Part shown: positions 41,844 to 50,481 of the stretch, piece after piece
Position numbering within the stretch: position 1 is the stretch's first letter
Layout: each line of letters begins with the position of its first letter
Translations under genes and position numbers: made by a program
The notes under the pieces: generated by a model
The model's input: only the letters and a program-made list of their open reading frames with translations
Database searches by the model: none
What the model was told of the DNA's origin: nothing
Assembly (NCBI GenBank): GCA_023823795.1
Contig: CP085710.1
Span: 1,638,001 to 1,702,000 of the forward strand
Direction: 5' to 3'
DNA length: 64,000 nt
Source: Bacillus sp. F19
GTDB lineage: Bacteria; Bacillota; Bacilli; Bacillales; Bacillaceae

Positions 41844-42533
41844 TTATTTCTGTTCCAGATGCTGATGAAAAAACAGCTCTGTTCTTCTCTGAAGATAAGA
41901 GGCAATCACAGACAGAACGGTAACCGTTAATATGCTTTTTACCTGTATCCATAATTCATTCGAAAGATCTTTAAAAAGATCCCTGGATGCCTCGATCTTT
42001 TTTAAGATTTCCTCCTCCATTTCGTGCTCAGATAAGGAGAAAACTGTTATGGACTCCATTCTTTCGAGGATCTCCCCATATGCGGCATAATAAGTCAAAG
42101 GAGAGATTAAGTCATCGCTTCGGTCTGATATCGTATTAAATAAGCTCATTAAGAGCTGCCTGATTGTATCAAAATCAAAAACCGATTTTAAATCTCTGAC
42201 AATCAGCAGGATGGCAGCCTGTTCAATTGAATACTTTTTGCCAAGCTCAGGTGCACCGATCAACTCTTTTATATCCCGCTTAATCCAGTTCTGAATGGAA
42301 GTTGACTTCAGCGACGTCAATTCACACAGCTTTGCAAGTGCTACAATTTCATTTGTTGATAGGCCTCTTGGGAATGGTTTCTGATTTTTTATAAAATCAG
42401 GCAATACCTCTTCTGATCTGTTTTTCCGGATGCCTAACTGGTTAAGCAGTTCAAGCGGAGTTTGTCCGCTTTCACCCTTTAAAGCAAGCAGCAGTCTGGC
42501 CATATCAGATCGCTTTAACTGAATTGTACTCAT
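41844..42533 (-). CDS. ykrK: DUF1836 transcriptional regulator YkrK
   Basis: A 229-residue DUF1836 protein: an N-terminal MerR-like HTH region (LSTNEIVALAKLCELTSLKS, SIQNWIKRDIKELIGAPELG, KKYSIEQAAILLIVRDLKSV) followed by a helical region and a C-terminal hydrophobic helix (IQVKSILTVTVLSVIASYL) that may touch the membrane. In B. subtilis YkrK represses the neighbouring htpX gene. The divergent arrangement is kept here, with a 14-bp palindrome between the genes. The symbol is from synteny and domain. Confidence 0.85.
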   Translation of the reverse strand: MSTIQLKRSDMARLLLALKGESGQTPLELLNQLGIRKNRSEEVLPDFIKNQKPFPRGLSTNEIVALAKLCELTSLKSTSIQNWIKRDIKELIGAPELGKKYSIEQAAILLIVRDLKSVFDFDTIRQLLMSLFNTISDRSDDLISPLTYYAAYGEILERMESITVFSLSEHEMEEEILKKIEASRDLFKDLSNELWIQVKSILTVTVLSVIASYLQRRTELFFHQHLEQK

Positions 42534-42654
42534 CGCACACCTCTTTTCTGATCATTTAGTTCCCCTTGAAAAGGTTCGATTTTCCTGAGTTTACCAAAGT
42601 GTTTTTAGTTGCTTTCTCTTATGTATTTTAATTATAATACGATTATAAAACAAG

Positions 42655-42668
42655 TTCACTTGAACTCA
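42655..42668. promoter_or_regulatory. Palindrome upstream of htpX
   Basis: AGTTCA-CT-TGAACT lies between a promoter-like AT-rich stretch and the htpX RBS, a plausible YkrK operator. Confidence 0.5.
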
Positions 42669-42686
42669 AAATGATGGAGGTGCAAG

Positions 42687-43565
42687 ATGGCTAAACGAAT
42701 TTTCCTTTTTATTTTAACAAATATTCTTGTGCTTATTACAATTGGTGTTGTCCTCTCGCTTTTAGGCGTTGGATCATATGTGAATGCATCGGGTGGGATC
42801 GATTTCATAAGCTTGCTTGTTTTCAGTGCAGTCGTAGGTTTTACCGGGTCATTTATTTCACTCCTGATGTCTAAATGGATGGCAAAAATGATGATGAGGG
42901 TCAAGGTTTTAAAGCCTGATCAATCACTGTCAGTTTATGAAAGAAATCTCGTAGACCGTGTTCATAGATTATCAAGAGCTGCCGGTATAACGAAGATGCC
43001 GGAAGTGGGAATCTATCAATCTCGCGAGGTGAATGCCTTTGCAACAGGTCCTTCAAAAAACAATTCACTTGTAGCCGTATCTACCGGACTCCTTGAGGAA
43101 ATGGATGATGCAGCGGTTGAAGGAGTGCTTGCCCATGAGGTTGCGCATATATCAAACGGTGATATGGTGACAATGACATTGCTTCAAGGTGTTGTAAATA
43201 CATTTGTTGTGTTCCTTGCTAGAATTGCAGCATGGGCAGCATCGAGATTTGTCAGAGAATCTATGGCACCAATTGTTCACTACATTGCGATTCTTATTTT
43301 CCAGCTGCTGTTCTCGATTCTTGGCAGTCTTGTGGTCTGTGCCTATTCCCGCCATCGTGAATTCCATGCAGATAATGGCGGAGCGGATCTTGCCGGCAAG
43401 GACAAAATGGTTCATGCGCTTCGTGCTCTTAAAGGATACACACAGCGGATCAACAACGAACAATCCTCCGTTGCGACGCTGAAAATCAGCGGTAAACGCG
43501 GTCTCTCTCTATTTTCAACACATCCTGACTTAGATGAGAGAATTCGCCGTTTAGAAGCCAAATAA
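42687..43565 (+). CDS. htpX: Membrane zinc metalloprotease HtpX
   Basis: The 292-residue M48 protease has two N-terminal TM helices (10-30 and about 40-62), the zinc motif HEVAH in [14 protein letters not shown], two further hydrophobic segments, and the third zinc ligand region [18 protein letters not shown]. HtpX degrades misfolded membrane proteins. RBS ATGGAGGTG. Paired with divergent ykrK and followed by a strong terminator. Confidence 0.95.
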   Translation: MAKRIFLFILTNILVLITIGVVLSLLGVGSYVNASGGIDFISLLVFSAVVGFTGSFISLLMSKWMAKMMMRVKVLKPDQSLSVYERNLVDRVHRLSRAAGITKMPEVGIYQSREVNAFATGPSKNNSLVAVSTGLLEEMDDAAVEGVLAHEVAHISNGDMVTMTLLQGVVNTFVVFLARIAAWAASRFVRESMAPIVHYIAILIFQLLFSILGSLVVCAYSRHREFHADNGGADLAGKDKMVHALRALKGYTQRINNEQSSVATLKISGKRGLSLFSTHPDLDERIRRLEAK

Positions 43566-43570
43566 ACAGG

Positions 43571-43609
43571 GAAAAGCAGATGGGACTATGATCTCATCTG
43601 CTTTTTTCG
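43571..43609 (+). terminator. Terminator after htpX
   Basis: AAAAGCAGATG(GG)A / TCTCATCTGCTTTTTT stem-loop with T-run. Confidence 0.75.
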
Positions 43610-43667
43610 TTTTTTAGAAGTTATATAGTCAATAGATTTTAGATAATGAAATAAAGTATATACGGCC

Positions 43668-43795
43668 AGTTCCGGCGCCTAAATCCTCGGTCAGAACGAA
43701 TCCGCCATAAAAGCAAACCCGGACTTTTCTGCCCGAATTCTTAACTGCCTGTCGGAGCGGGCCTTGGCACCTGCGCTTTTGTCCTTGAAATTTTC
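43668..43795. repeat. Dispersed intergenic repeat, copy 2
   Basis: It begins CCAGTTCCGGCGCCTAAATC, contains CCATAAAAGCAAACCCGGAC then TTTTCTGCCCG, and ends GGCACCTGCGCTTTTGTCC. The order of blocks matches the copy at 8430-8545. The GGCGCC/GGCACC-type ends and internal complementary blocks suggest a long hairpin in RNA. It occupies most of the 43610-43954 gap. Confidence 0.6.
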
Positions 43796-43954
43796 TTTAG
43801 GTATGATTTATTCGGTTCGTGTTGAAAATGAACATAGGCCGGAAACAAAATCTTTCTGCATAAAATTTCCGATTACCCCTTTTCAGATGCCCTGCTTTTC
43901 ATTATGATAGAGAACATGCGGTTAACCCCACTATTTAAGGAATGAACAATACCA

Positions 43955-45301
43955 ATGAAACGATTTAAATTATTCTTGCAAAAATTAACTCCGTTTCAGC
44001 TGATAGCAGCCTATTACATTATCGCAGTCAGCGTTTCGGTTGCCTTGCTGAGCCTTCCTGTCGCCCATCAAGAAGGGGTGGAATGGGGATTTATGGATGG
44101 CCTTTTTACAGCTGTAAGCGCAGTAAGCGTGACTGGATTAAGTGTTGTTAATTTATCAGAAACTTTAACCGTACCAGGTATTTTTATCCTCATGTTTGTT
44201 CTTCAGTTCGGTGGAATTGGAGTCATGACGCTCGGTTCTTTTATCTGGCTGATAGTCGGGAAACGAATTGGCCTCAGAGAGAGAAGATTAATCATGGCGG
44301 ATCAAAATCAATATGCACTTTCGGGAATTGTAAATTTGATGAAGCAAATTTTGCTTTTGATCCTTATTATCGAGTTCAGCGGCGGCATGATCCTCGGCAT
44401 CTATTTCCTGAAATACTATCCTACATGGCAAGAAGCTTTCCTGCACGGCTTTTTTAATTCTGTAAGTGCAACTACCAATGGCGGCTTTGACATTACGGGT
44501 GCTTCGATGATTCCATATGCTGATGATTACTTCATTCAATTTGTCATTATTCTTTTGATTACATTAGGCGCAATCGGCTTCCCTGTTTTAATAGAGGTGA
44601 AAACCTTTTTATTCAGCAAAAAGGGAAAATACCGTTTTACGCTTTTTACTAAACTTACGACGGTTACATACGGTTTGCTGGTTATTGGCGGCACAGTAAT
44701 GATTGCATTGCTCGAGTTTCAATTTTTCTTTCAGGACAAATCATGGCATGAAACCTTTTTCTACTCGCTGTTTCAGTCAACCGCAACGAGAAGCGGCGGG
44801 CTGGCAACTATGGATGTCAGCCTGTTTTCAGAGGCAACACTGCTGATTTTATGTATTTTGATGTTTATCGGTGCCTCCCCGAGCTCAGTCGGCGGCGGAA
44901 TCCGGACCACAACATTCGCGCTGAATTTACTGGCGCTTTACCACTTTGCAAAAGGGAACAAAACGATCAAAATCTTCAAAAGAGAACTGCACGAGGATGA
45001 TGTGAAAAAGTCACTGGTAGTTACTTTGATGGCTTTCGTTCTTTGCTTCACATCCGTGTTTATCCTATCCATTACGGAAAGTTTTACCTTCATCGAAATC
45101 CTGTTTGAAGTATGCTCGGCATTCGGGACAACGGGGCTTTCAATGGGAATTACACCTGATTTGAGCACCATAGGAAAATGCATCATTATGATCCTCATGT
45201 TCATCGGCAGAATTGGCATTGTAACCTTTATCTACATTATCGGTTCAAAAGAAGCAAAACCAAATTATCATTATCCAAAAGAACGTGTCATTATTGGATA
45301 A
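43955..45301 (+). CDS. ktrD: Ktr-type potassium transporter membrane subunit
   Basis: A 448-residue Trk/Ktr/HKT protein with four M1-P-M2 repeats. The selectivity-filter glycines are visible in AVSVTGLSVVNL, SATTNGGFDITG, TATRSGGLATMD and AFGTTGLSMGIT. It forms a dimeric K+/Na+ channel with a KtrA/KtrC ring. No ktrC is in the window. ktrD lies next to htpX in B. subtilis too, hence the choice of D over B. Confidence 0.92.
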   Translation: MKRFKLFLQKLTPFQLIAAYYIIAVSVSVALLSLPVAHQEGVEWGFMDGLFTAVSAVSVTGLSVVNLSETLTVPGIFILMFVLQFGGIGVMTLGSFIWLIVGKRIGLRERRLIMADQNQYALSGIVNLMKQILLLILIIEFSGGMILGIYFLKYYPTWQEAFLHGFFNSVSATTNGGFDITGASMIPYADDYFIQFVIILLITLGAIGFPVLIEVKTFLFSKKGKYRFTLFTKLTTVTYGLLVIGGTVMIALLEFQFFFQDKSWHETFFYSLFQSTATRSGGLATMDVSLFSEATLLILCILMFIGASPSSVGGGIRTTTFALNLLALYHFAKGNKTIKIFKRELHEDDVKKSLVVTLMAFVLCFTSVFILSITESFTFIEILFEVCSAFGTTGLSMGITPDLSTIGKCIIMILMFIGRIGIVTFIYIIGSKEAKPNYHYPKERVIIG

Positions 45302-45306
45302 ATAAA

Positions 45307-45338
45307 AGAAGCGGGCGTGTGTTATGCGCCTGCTTTTT
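45307..45338 (+). terminator. Terminator after ktrD
   Basis: AAGCGGGCG / CGCCTGCTT stem followed by T-run. Confidence 0.75.
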
Positions 45339-45431
45339 TATGGGCCTGAAGAGTAAGAACCATCAATCAGGAAAATAATCCCTTGTCTGTGCTATACTTA
45401 AACTATTAACAAATGGGAGAGATCAGATATT

Positions 45432-47444
45432 GTGAAAAAGAGTTATATATTAGCCGCAATTGTCTTGCTGGTCTTCATTTTAGGCGCCTGTTCTAAAGGG
45501 CCGACGCCTGAAGAGAGATTTCAGGAATATGTGAGCCTCTGGAATGAGCAAAAATTTAACGAAATGTACGATTTCTTATCGGCAGACGCAAAAAGCAAAA
45601 TGACAGAAAAAGAGTTTACAGTCCGATACAAAAAAATCTATCAATCCATAGAAGTCAGCAGTTTGAAAGTTACATATGACAAACCGGAAGAGGAAGCAGA
45701 CAGGGGAGATGAGAAAAAAGCTTCTCTGCCATATGCTTTAAAGATGGAAACACTTGCTGGTCCCGTGGAATTTGAACAGGATGCTGTTTTTGTCCAAGAA
45801 GAAACGGATAAAGAAGAAAATTGGTTTTTAGCGTGGAATCCATCGATGATTTTCCCGCAGCTGAAAGAAGGAGATGCTGTCCGCGTTTCTGAAATCAAGC
45901 CCCTGCGGGGAAGCATCTTTGATAAATACGGAAAAGGAATTGCCATTCAGGCGAAAGTTCCTGAAATTCAAGTGGTTCCCGGTCAGCTTGGCGACAACCC
46001 TGAAAAAGTAAAGGCGGAAGCTGCGAAACTGCTGAATCTTTCTGTTGAAGATATAGATGCAAAGCTTTCAGCCAACTGGGTAAAGCCGGATGTCTCTGTA
46101 CCGATCATGAAAGTCGATCCAGCGAATAAAGAGCTGCTTAAAAAAGTAACCTCTCTTCCGGGCTTTCAAAAAGCAGATGTTGACAGCAGATATTATCCGC
46201 AGGGAGAGAGTTCTGCCCACCTATCCGGATATGTCGGCAGCATTTCAGCGGAGCAGCTTGGGGACTTAAAGGATAAAGGGTATACAAGCACCTCACAAAT
46301 CGGAAAAGCCGGGCTTGAATATGTGTACGAGGAACGCCTGAGAGGAAAATCGGGCTATAGAATTTTTATTGATTCTTCAAATGAAACAATTGCTGAAACA
46401 CCTGCGGAAAATGGGGAAGACATCACGGTAACAATTGATTCCGGTCTGCAAAAGCAGCTGTATAATCAGCTGAAAGGGGACTCTGGAACAGCGGTGGCTC
46501 TTCATCCTAAAACAGGAGAAACCCTTGCAATGGTCAGCAGTCCGTCCTATAATCCGAATCAATTTGTATTTGGCATGTCAGGGGCAGCGTACCAAGCATT
46601 GGCTGAAAACCCGCATAAACCGCTTAGTGCAAAATTCAACAAAACCTTTTCACCTGGTTCTACATTTAAGCCAATAACAGCAGCTGTCGGTTTAAAGACC
46701 GGGAGCATTGAGCCTGAAGCTGTTAAGAAAATTACTGGCCCATCATGGCAAAAAGGACCTGAATGGGGCAAATATACAATTACGAGAGTTTCTGATAAAT
46801 ATTCATCTGTTAATCTCGAACGTGCTCTTGTCTCATCAGATAATATCTATTTTGCTCAAGCTGCTTTAGATATAGGACCTGAAGCCTTTAAAAAGGGCTT
46901 GGAGGAATTTGGATTCAGTGAAGAGATTGATTATCCATTTCCAATCGCGACTTCCTCCATTTCAACTTCAGATTTAGCAGCAGAAGAAATTCTTCTTGCA
47001 GACTCAGGATATGGACAAGGTGAAGTGCAGATGAGCCCTATGCATCTGGCCGCAGCCTATACTGTCTTTTTGAACGAAGGAAGCATGTTGAAGCCTTATC
47101 TTGAGAAAAAAGAGCAGCCTGCGCCTGTGATTTGGAAAGAAGCGATTGTCAGCCCAGAGAACACCTCCATTATTTTGTCTGATTTAATCAAAGTCGTTGA
47201 AGATCCAACCGGAACTGCTCATGACCCGAAATTACCGAATATTAAGCTTGCCGGCAAAACAGGAACCGCTGAACTGAAAACGACAAAGGAAGAAATCGGA
47301 AAGGAAAATGGCTGGTTTGTCGGGATGAACACGGAAAATCCTGAACTTCTGATTACTATGATGATTGAGGATGTGAAGGACCGTGGAGGCAGTCACTACG
47401 TCGTTCCGAAGGTTAAACAAGTATTTTCAAGCTATATGAAGTAA
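45432..47444 (+). CDS. pbpC: Class B penicillin-binding protein with MecA-N domain (PBP3-like)
   Basis: A 670-residue transpeptidase, lipid-anchored by the lipobox LGAC near residue 20. The NTF2-like MecA N-terminal domain (PEERFQEYVSLWNEQKFNEM) is followed by the PBP dimer domain (PLRGSIFDKYGKGIA) and the transpeptidase with SxxK in SPGSTFKPITA, SxN in VSSDNIYF and KTG in LAGKTGTAE. This is the PBP3/PBP2a architecture; such enzymes can be less sensitive to beta-lactams. It starts at a GTG after GGGAGAG. The long 52-bp array begins just downstream. Confidence 0.93.
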   Translation: MKKSYILAAIVLLVFILGACSKGPTPEERFQEYVSLWNEQKFNEMYDFLSADAKSKMTEKEFTVRYKKIYQSIEVSSLKVTYDKPEEEADRGDEKKASLPYALKMETLAGPVEFEQDAVFVQEETDKEENWFLAWNPSMIFPQLKEGDAVRVSEIKPLRGSIFDKYGKGIAIQAKVPEIQVVPGQLGDNPEKVKAEAAKLLNLSVEDIDAKLSANWVKPDVSVPIMKVDPANKELLKKVTSLPGFQKADVDSRYYPQGESSAHLSGYVGSISAEQLGDLKDKGYTSTSQIGKAGLEYVYEERLRGKSGYRIFIDSSNETIAETPAENGEDITVTIDSGLQKQLYNQLKGDSGTAVALHPKTGETLAMVSSPSYNPNQFVFGMSGAAYQALAENPHKPLSAKFNKTFSPGSTFKPITAAVGLKTGSIEPEAVKKITGPSWQKGPEWGKYTITRVSDKYSSVNLERALVSSDNIYFAQAALDIGPEAFKKGLEEFGFSEEIDYPFPIATSSISTSDLAAEEILLADSGYGQGEVQMSPMHLAAAYTVFLNEGSMLKPYLEKKEQPAPVIWKEAIVSPENTSIILSDLIKVVEDPTGTAHDPKLPNIKLAGKTGTAELKTTKEEIGKENGWFVGMNTENPELLITMMIEDVKDRGGSHYVVPKVKQVFSSYMK

Positions 47445-47504
47445 CAGTACCCTAAAGCGAAGTAGTTCAGATAAAAATGTTGGGCATTAATTGGGTTGGA
47501 ACCG

Positions 47505-49110
47505 CGGTATTCAGAGCGCGTATGGTACCTTGAAACAAGCAAAATCTTGGTTTTGTGTACTCATAGAGTGCGTATGGTACCCTGAAACAGGAAAAATCTG
47601 TGTTTTGTGTACTCATAGAGTGCGTATGATACCCTGAAACAGGAAAAATCTGTGTTTTGTGTACTCATAGAGCGCGAATGGTACCCTGAAAGAGGAAAAA
47701 TCTGTGTTTTGTGTACTCATAGAGCGCGAATGGTACCCTGAAAGAGGAAAAATCATAGTTTTGTGTACTCATAGAGTACGTATGATACCCTAAAATGGGT
47801 AAAATTTTGGTTTTGGGTACACAAAGAGCGCGAATGGTACCCTGAAAGAGGAAAAATCTGTGTTTTGGGTACACAAAGAGTGCGAATGATACCCTAAAAC
47901 GGGCAAAATTATGGTTTTGGGTACTCAAAGAGCGCGAATGGTACCTTAAAGAGGCAAACATCATGGTTTGGGTACTCAAAGAGCGCGAATGGTACCCTGA
48001 AACAGTCAAAATCGTGGTTTTGGGTACACAAAGAGCGCGTATGGTACCCTGAAACAGTCAAAATCCTAGTTTTGGGTACTCAAAGAGTACGAATGATACC
48101 CTAAAAAAGGTAAAATCCTAGTTTTGGGTACACAAAGAGTGCGTATGGTACCCTAAAACAGGCAGAATCCCAGTTTTGGGTACTCAAAGAGCGCGAATGG
48201 TACCCTAAAACAGTCAAAATCATAGTTTTGGGTACTCAAAGAGTACGAATGATACCCTAAAACATGAAAAATCCTGGTATTGGGTACTCAAAGAGTACGT
48301 ATGGTACCCTTAAACAGGCAGAATCCTGGTTTTGGGTACTCAAAGAGTACAAATGATACCCTAAAACATGAAAAATCCTAGTTTTGGGTACTCAAAGAGT
48401 ACAAATGATACCCTAAAACATGAAAAATCCTAGTTTTGGGTACTCAAAGAGTACGAATGATACCCTAAAACAGGCAAAATCCCAGTCTTGGGTACTAAAA
48501 GAGTACGAATGATACCCTAAAACAGTTAAAATCCCAGTCTTGGGTACTAAAAGAGTACGAATGATACCCCAAAACGGGCAAAATCCTAGTTTTGGGTACT
48601 CAAAGAGTACGAATGATACCCTAAAACAAGCAAAATGCTGGTTTTGGGTACTCAAAGAGTACGAATGATACCCCAAAACAGGCAAAATCCTAGTTTTGGG
48701 TACTCAAAGAGTACGAATAATACCCTAAAACAGTCAAAATCCTAGTTTTGGGTACTCAAAGAGTACGAATGATACCCTAAAACATGAAAAATCCTAGTTT
48801 TGGGTACTCAAAGAGTACGAATGATACCCTAAAACATGAAAAATCCTGGAATTGGGTACTCAAAGAGTACGTATGATACCTAAAACATGAAAAATCCTAG
48901 TTTTGGGTACTCAAAGAGTACGAATGATACCCTAAAACAGGCAAAATCATAGTTTTGGGTACTCAAAGAGTACGAATGATACCCTAATACAAGAAAAATC
49001 CTGGTATTGTGTACCCAAAGAGCGCGTATGGTACCCTAAAACAGGCAGAATCCCAGTTTTGGGTACTCAAAGAGTGCATATGATACCCTATAACAAACAA
49101 AATCCTGATT
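47505..49110. repeat. Minisatellite array of about thirty 52-bp units
   Basis: The typical unit runs GGGTACTCAAAGAGTAC, GAATGATACCCTAAAACA, then a variable GGCAAAATCCTAGTTTT part. The period is 52 bp (for example GAGTAC at 48761, 48813 and 48865). Each unit contains the hairpin GTACTC-AAA-GAGTAC, and GGGTA...TACCC closes it outside. Two linked variants alternate, GAGTACGAATGATACCC and GAGCGCGAATGGTACCC. Units near 47.5-47.8 kb form a third type with TGTGTACTCATAGAG. Frames in it are by-products of the period. It is not a CRISPR array, since there are no unique spacers. Confidence 0.95.
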
Positions 49111-49235
49111 TTAGCAGTCGTAATACTTGAAACCGCAAATGAGGACCACAATCGTAAGCAATGGGGTCGCTAATCAACCACTCAAATTAGAAAAAGAGGT
49201 ATTCAATCAGCATTTTTGAGGACCTCTTATGTGCT

Positions 49236-49273
49236 AAAAAAGAAGCTATTGCCGCCGGCAATAGCTTCTTTTT
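49236..49273. terminator. Terminator of the LCP gene
   Basis: AAAAAGAAGCTATTGCCG / CGGCAATAGCTTCTTTTT, an 18-bp perfect stem with almost no loop. Confidence 0.85.
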
Positions 49274-50207
49274 ATGAATTCATAAATGTTTTGATCGCTT
49301 CTCTATTTTCCTCAATATTTATATCTAAAACAGATCCGGCTCCGTCGTATCTGGCATTTTCAAAGCTGCCGTCAACTGGGATGCGCATGGTTTCAAGATC
49401 GGATTTATTCGTGATAATATCTTTTGCGATGAAAATGCCTGTAGACGTATCCACATTCGTATTAATATAAGGTGTTATCACTCCAGCGAGTTTAGGCAAT
49501 TTGGTTACACCCTCTATAGTGAGCATATCTTTCATTAAAAGATTCATAACTTCCTGCTGGCGTTTTACTCTGCCGAAATCACTGTCGGCTCCGCCGCGGT
49601 AGCGCACGTATCCCAATAGGTGCTCACCATCTAGCTTCTGAAGACCAGGCTCGATCGTTACACCGATTTTTTCCGACATTTGACTCTCAACATTTATTTC
49701 TACGCCTTCTGGAAATGCTGTATCAATCATGCTTTCAAACCCCTTGAAGTCAATAATGGCATAGTGCTGGATATCGATATCAAAGTTATGCTTGATTGTT
49801 TCGCGAAGCAGGTCGGGACCGCCTATAGCAAATGCGGCATTTATTTTGTTCTGTCCGTGTCCCGGAATTTCCACGTAGGAATCACGCATAATGGAAAGCA
49901 GCTTTGGCTTATTTGTGTTTTCATTATACTGAGCAATCATGATTGTATCTGTGCGGGCATGCTTTTCTCCTCTTGAATCACTGCCCAGCACCAGAACATT
50001 GGTGTTTCCATTTTCATCTTTTTGGCCATTAAATGTATATTCAGTTTTTTTTATGTTTGCTTCTGCTGCTGTTTTATTCATGCCTGATACAAATTGATCG
50101 TAGGCGAACCAGCCAATTCCAGCAAACAGAAGAGTCAGGATAGAGAAAAAGACCAATACTTTCTTTTTGCCGCTCTTTTTCTTTTGTATATGAATATCTG
50201 AACGCAT
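49272..50207 (-). CDS. LytR-CpsA-Psr family wall teichoic acid ligase
   Basis: A 311-residue LCP protein. It has a basic cytoplasmic start (MRSDIHIQKKKSGKKK), one TM helix (17-39) and an extracytoplasmic LCP domain. The domain shows NVLVLGSDSRGEKHARTDTI (Asp/Arg ligands of the pyrophosphate), SIMRDSYVEIPGHGQNKINA and LGYVRYRGGADSDFGRVKRQ. These enzymes attach teichoic acids or other glycopolymers to peptidoglycan; it could correspond to TagT, TagU or TagV. RBS AATGAGGGTAATTC is moderate. Confidence 0.9.
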   Translation of the reverse strand: MRSDIHIQKKKSGKKKVLVFFSILTLLFAGIGWFAYDQFVSGMNKTAAEANIKKTEYTFNGQKDENGNTNVLVLGSDSRGEKHARTDTIMIAQYNENTNKPKLLSIMRDSYVEIPGHGQNKINAAFAIGGPDLLRETIKHNFDIDIQHYAIIDFKGFESMIDTAFPEGVEINVESQMSEKIGVTIEPGLQKLDGEHLLGYVRYRGGADSDFGRVKRQQEVMNLLMKDMLTIEGVTKLPKLAGVITPYINTNVDTSTGIFIAKDIITNKSDLETMRIPVDGSFENARYDGAGSVLDINIEENREAIKTFMNS

Positions 50208-50391
50208 GAATTACCCTCATTTCTTTAAAACATTGGTACTGTTTATATTATACTTGCTTTTGGCGATTAAATGGGATGTTAGATTGTGGTAGTTATTAAT
50301 TGCAAGCTCAATATCCTATTTTAAAGGATTTCACGTCTGGTGAAAAGAGAAAGATGAATTAGGATCCTCTGTTAAGGGATATATGTATTTC

Positions 50392-50428
50392 TTAACAAAA
50401 CTTAACAATCCTTTACCTGAACTTTAGA
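50392..50428 (+). promoter_or_regulatory. Probable Pho box
   Basis: Four TT[AT]A-type hexamers recur every 10 bp: TTAACA (50392), TTAACA (50402), TTTACC (50412) and CTTTAG (50422). This is the repeat layout bound by PhoP~P in Bacillus. It lies 55-90 bp before the start of a phosphatase gene. Confidence 0.7.
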
Positions 50429-50481
50429 TGCGCTTCATTCTGGCGTGCTACGTTAGAAGCATCAAAAGGAGGGAAGCCGAT

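Noticed and set aside
43610-43954. c-di-AMP (ydaO-type) riboswitch before ktrD.
   Set aside because: The gap is largely the dispersed repeat element; conserved ydaO blocks were not found.
47665-48685. Minus-strand frames of 90-114 codons inside the 52-bp array.
   Set aside because: Three 52-bp units equal 52 codons, so long repeated frames arise from the period itself; there is no RBS and no family resemblance.
47505-49110. CRISPR array.
   Set aside because: All parts of each unit recur; there are no unique spacers and no cas genes nearby.
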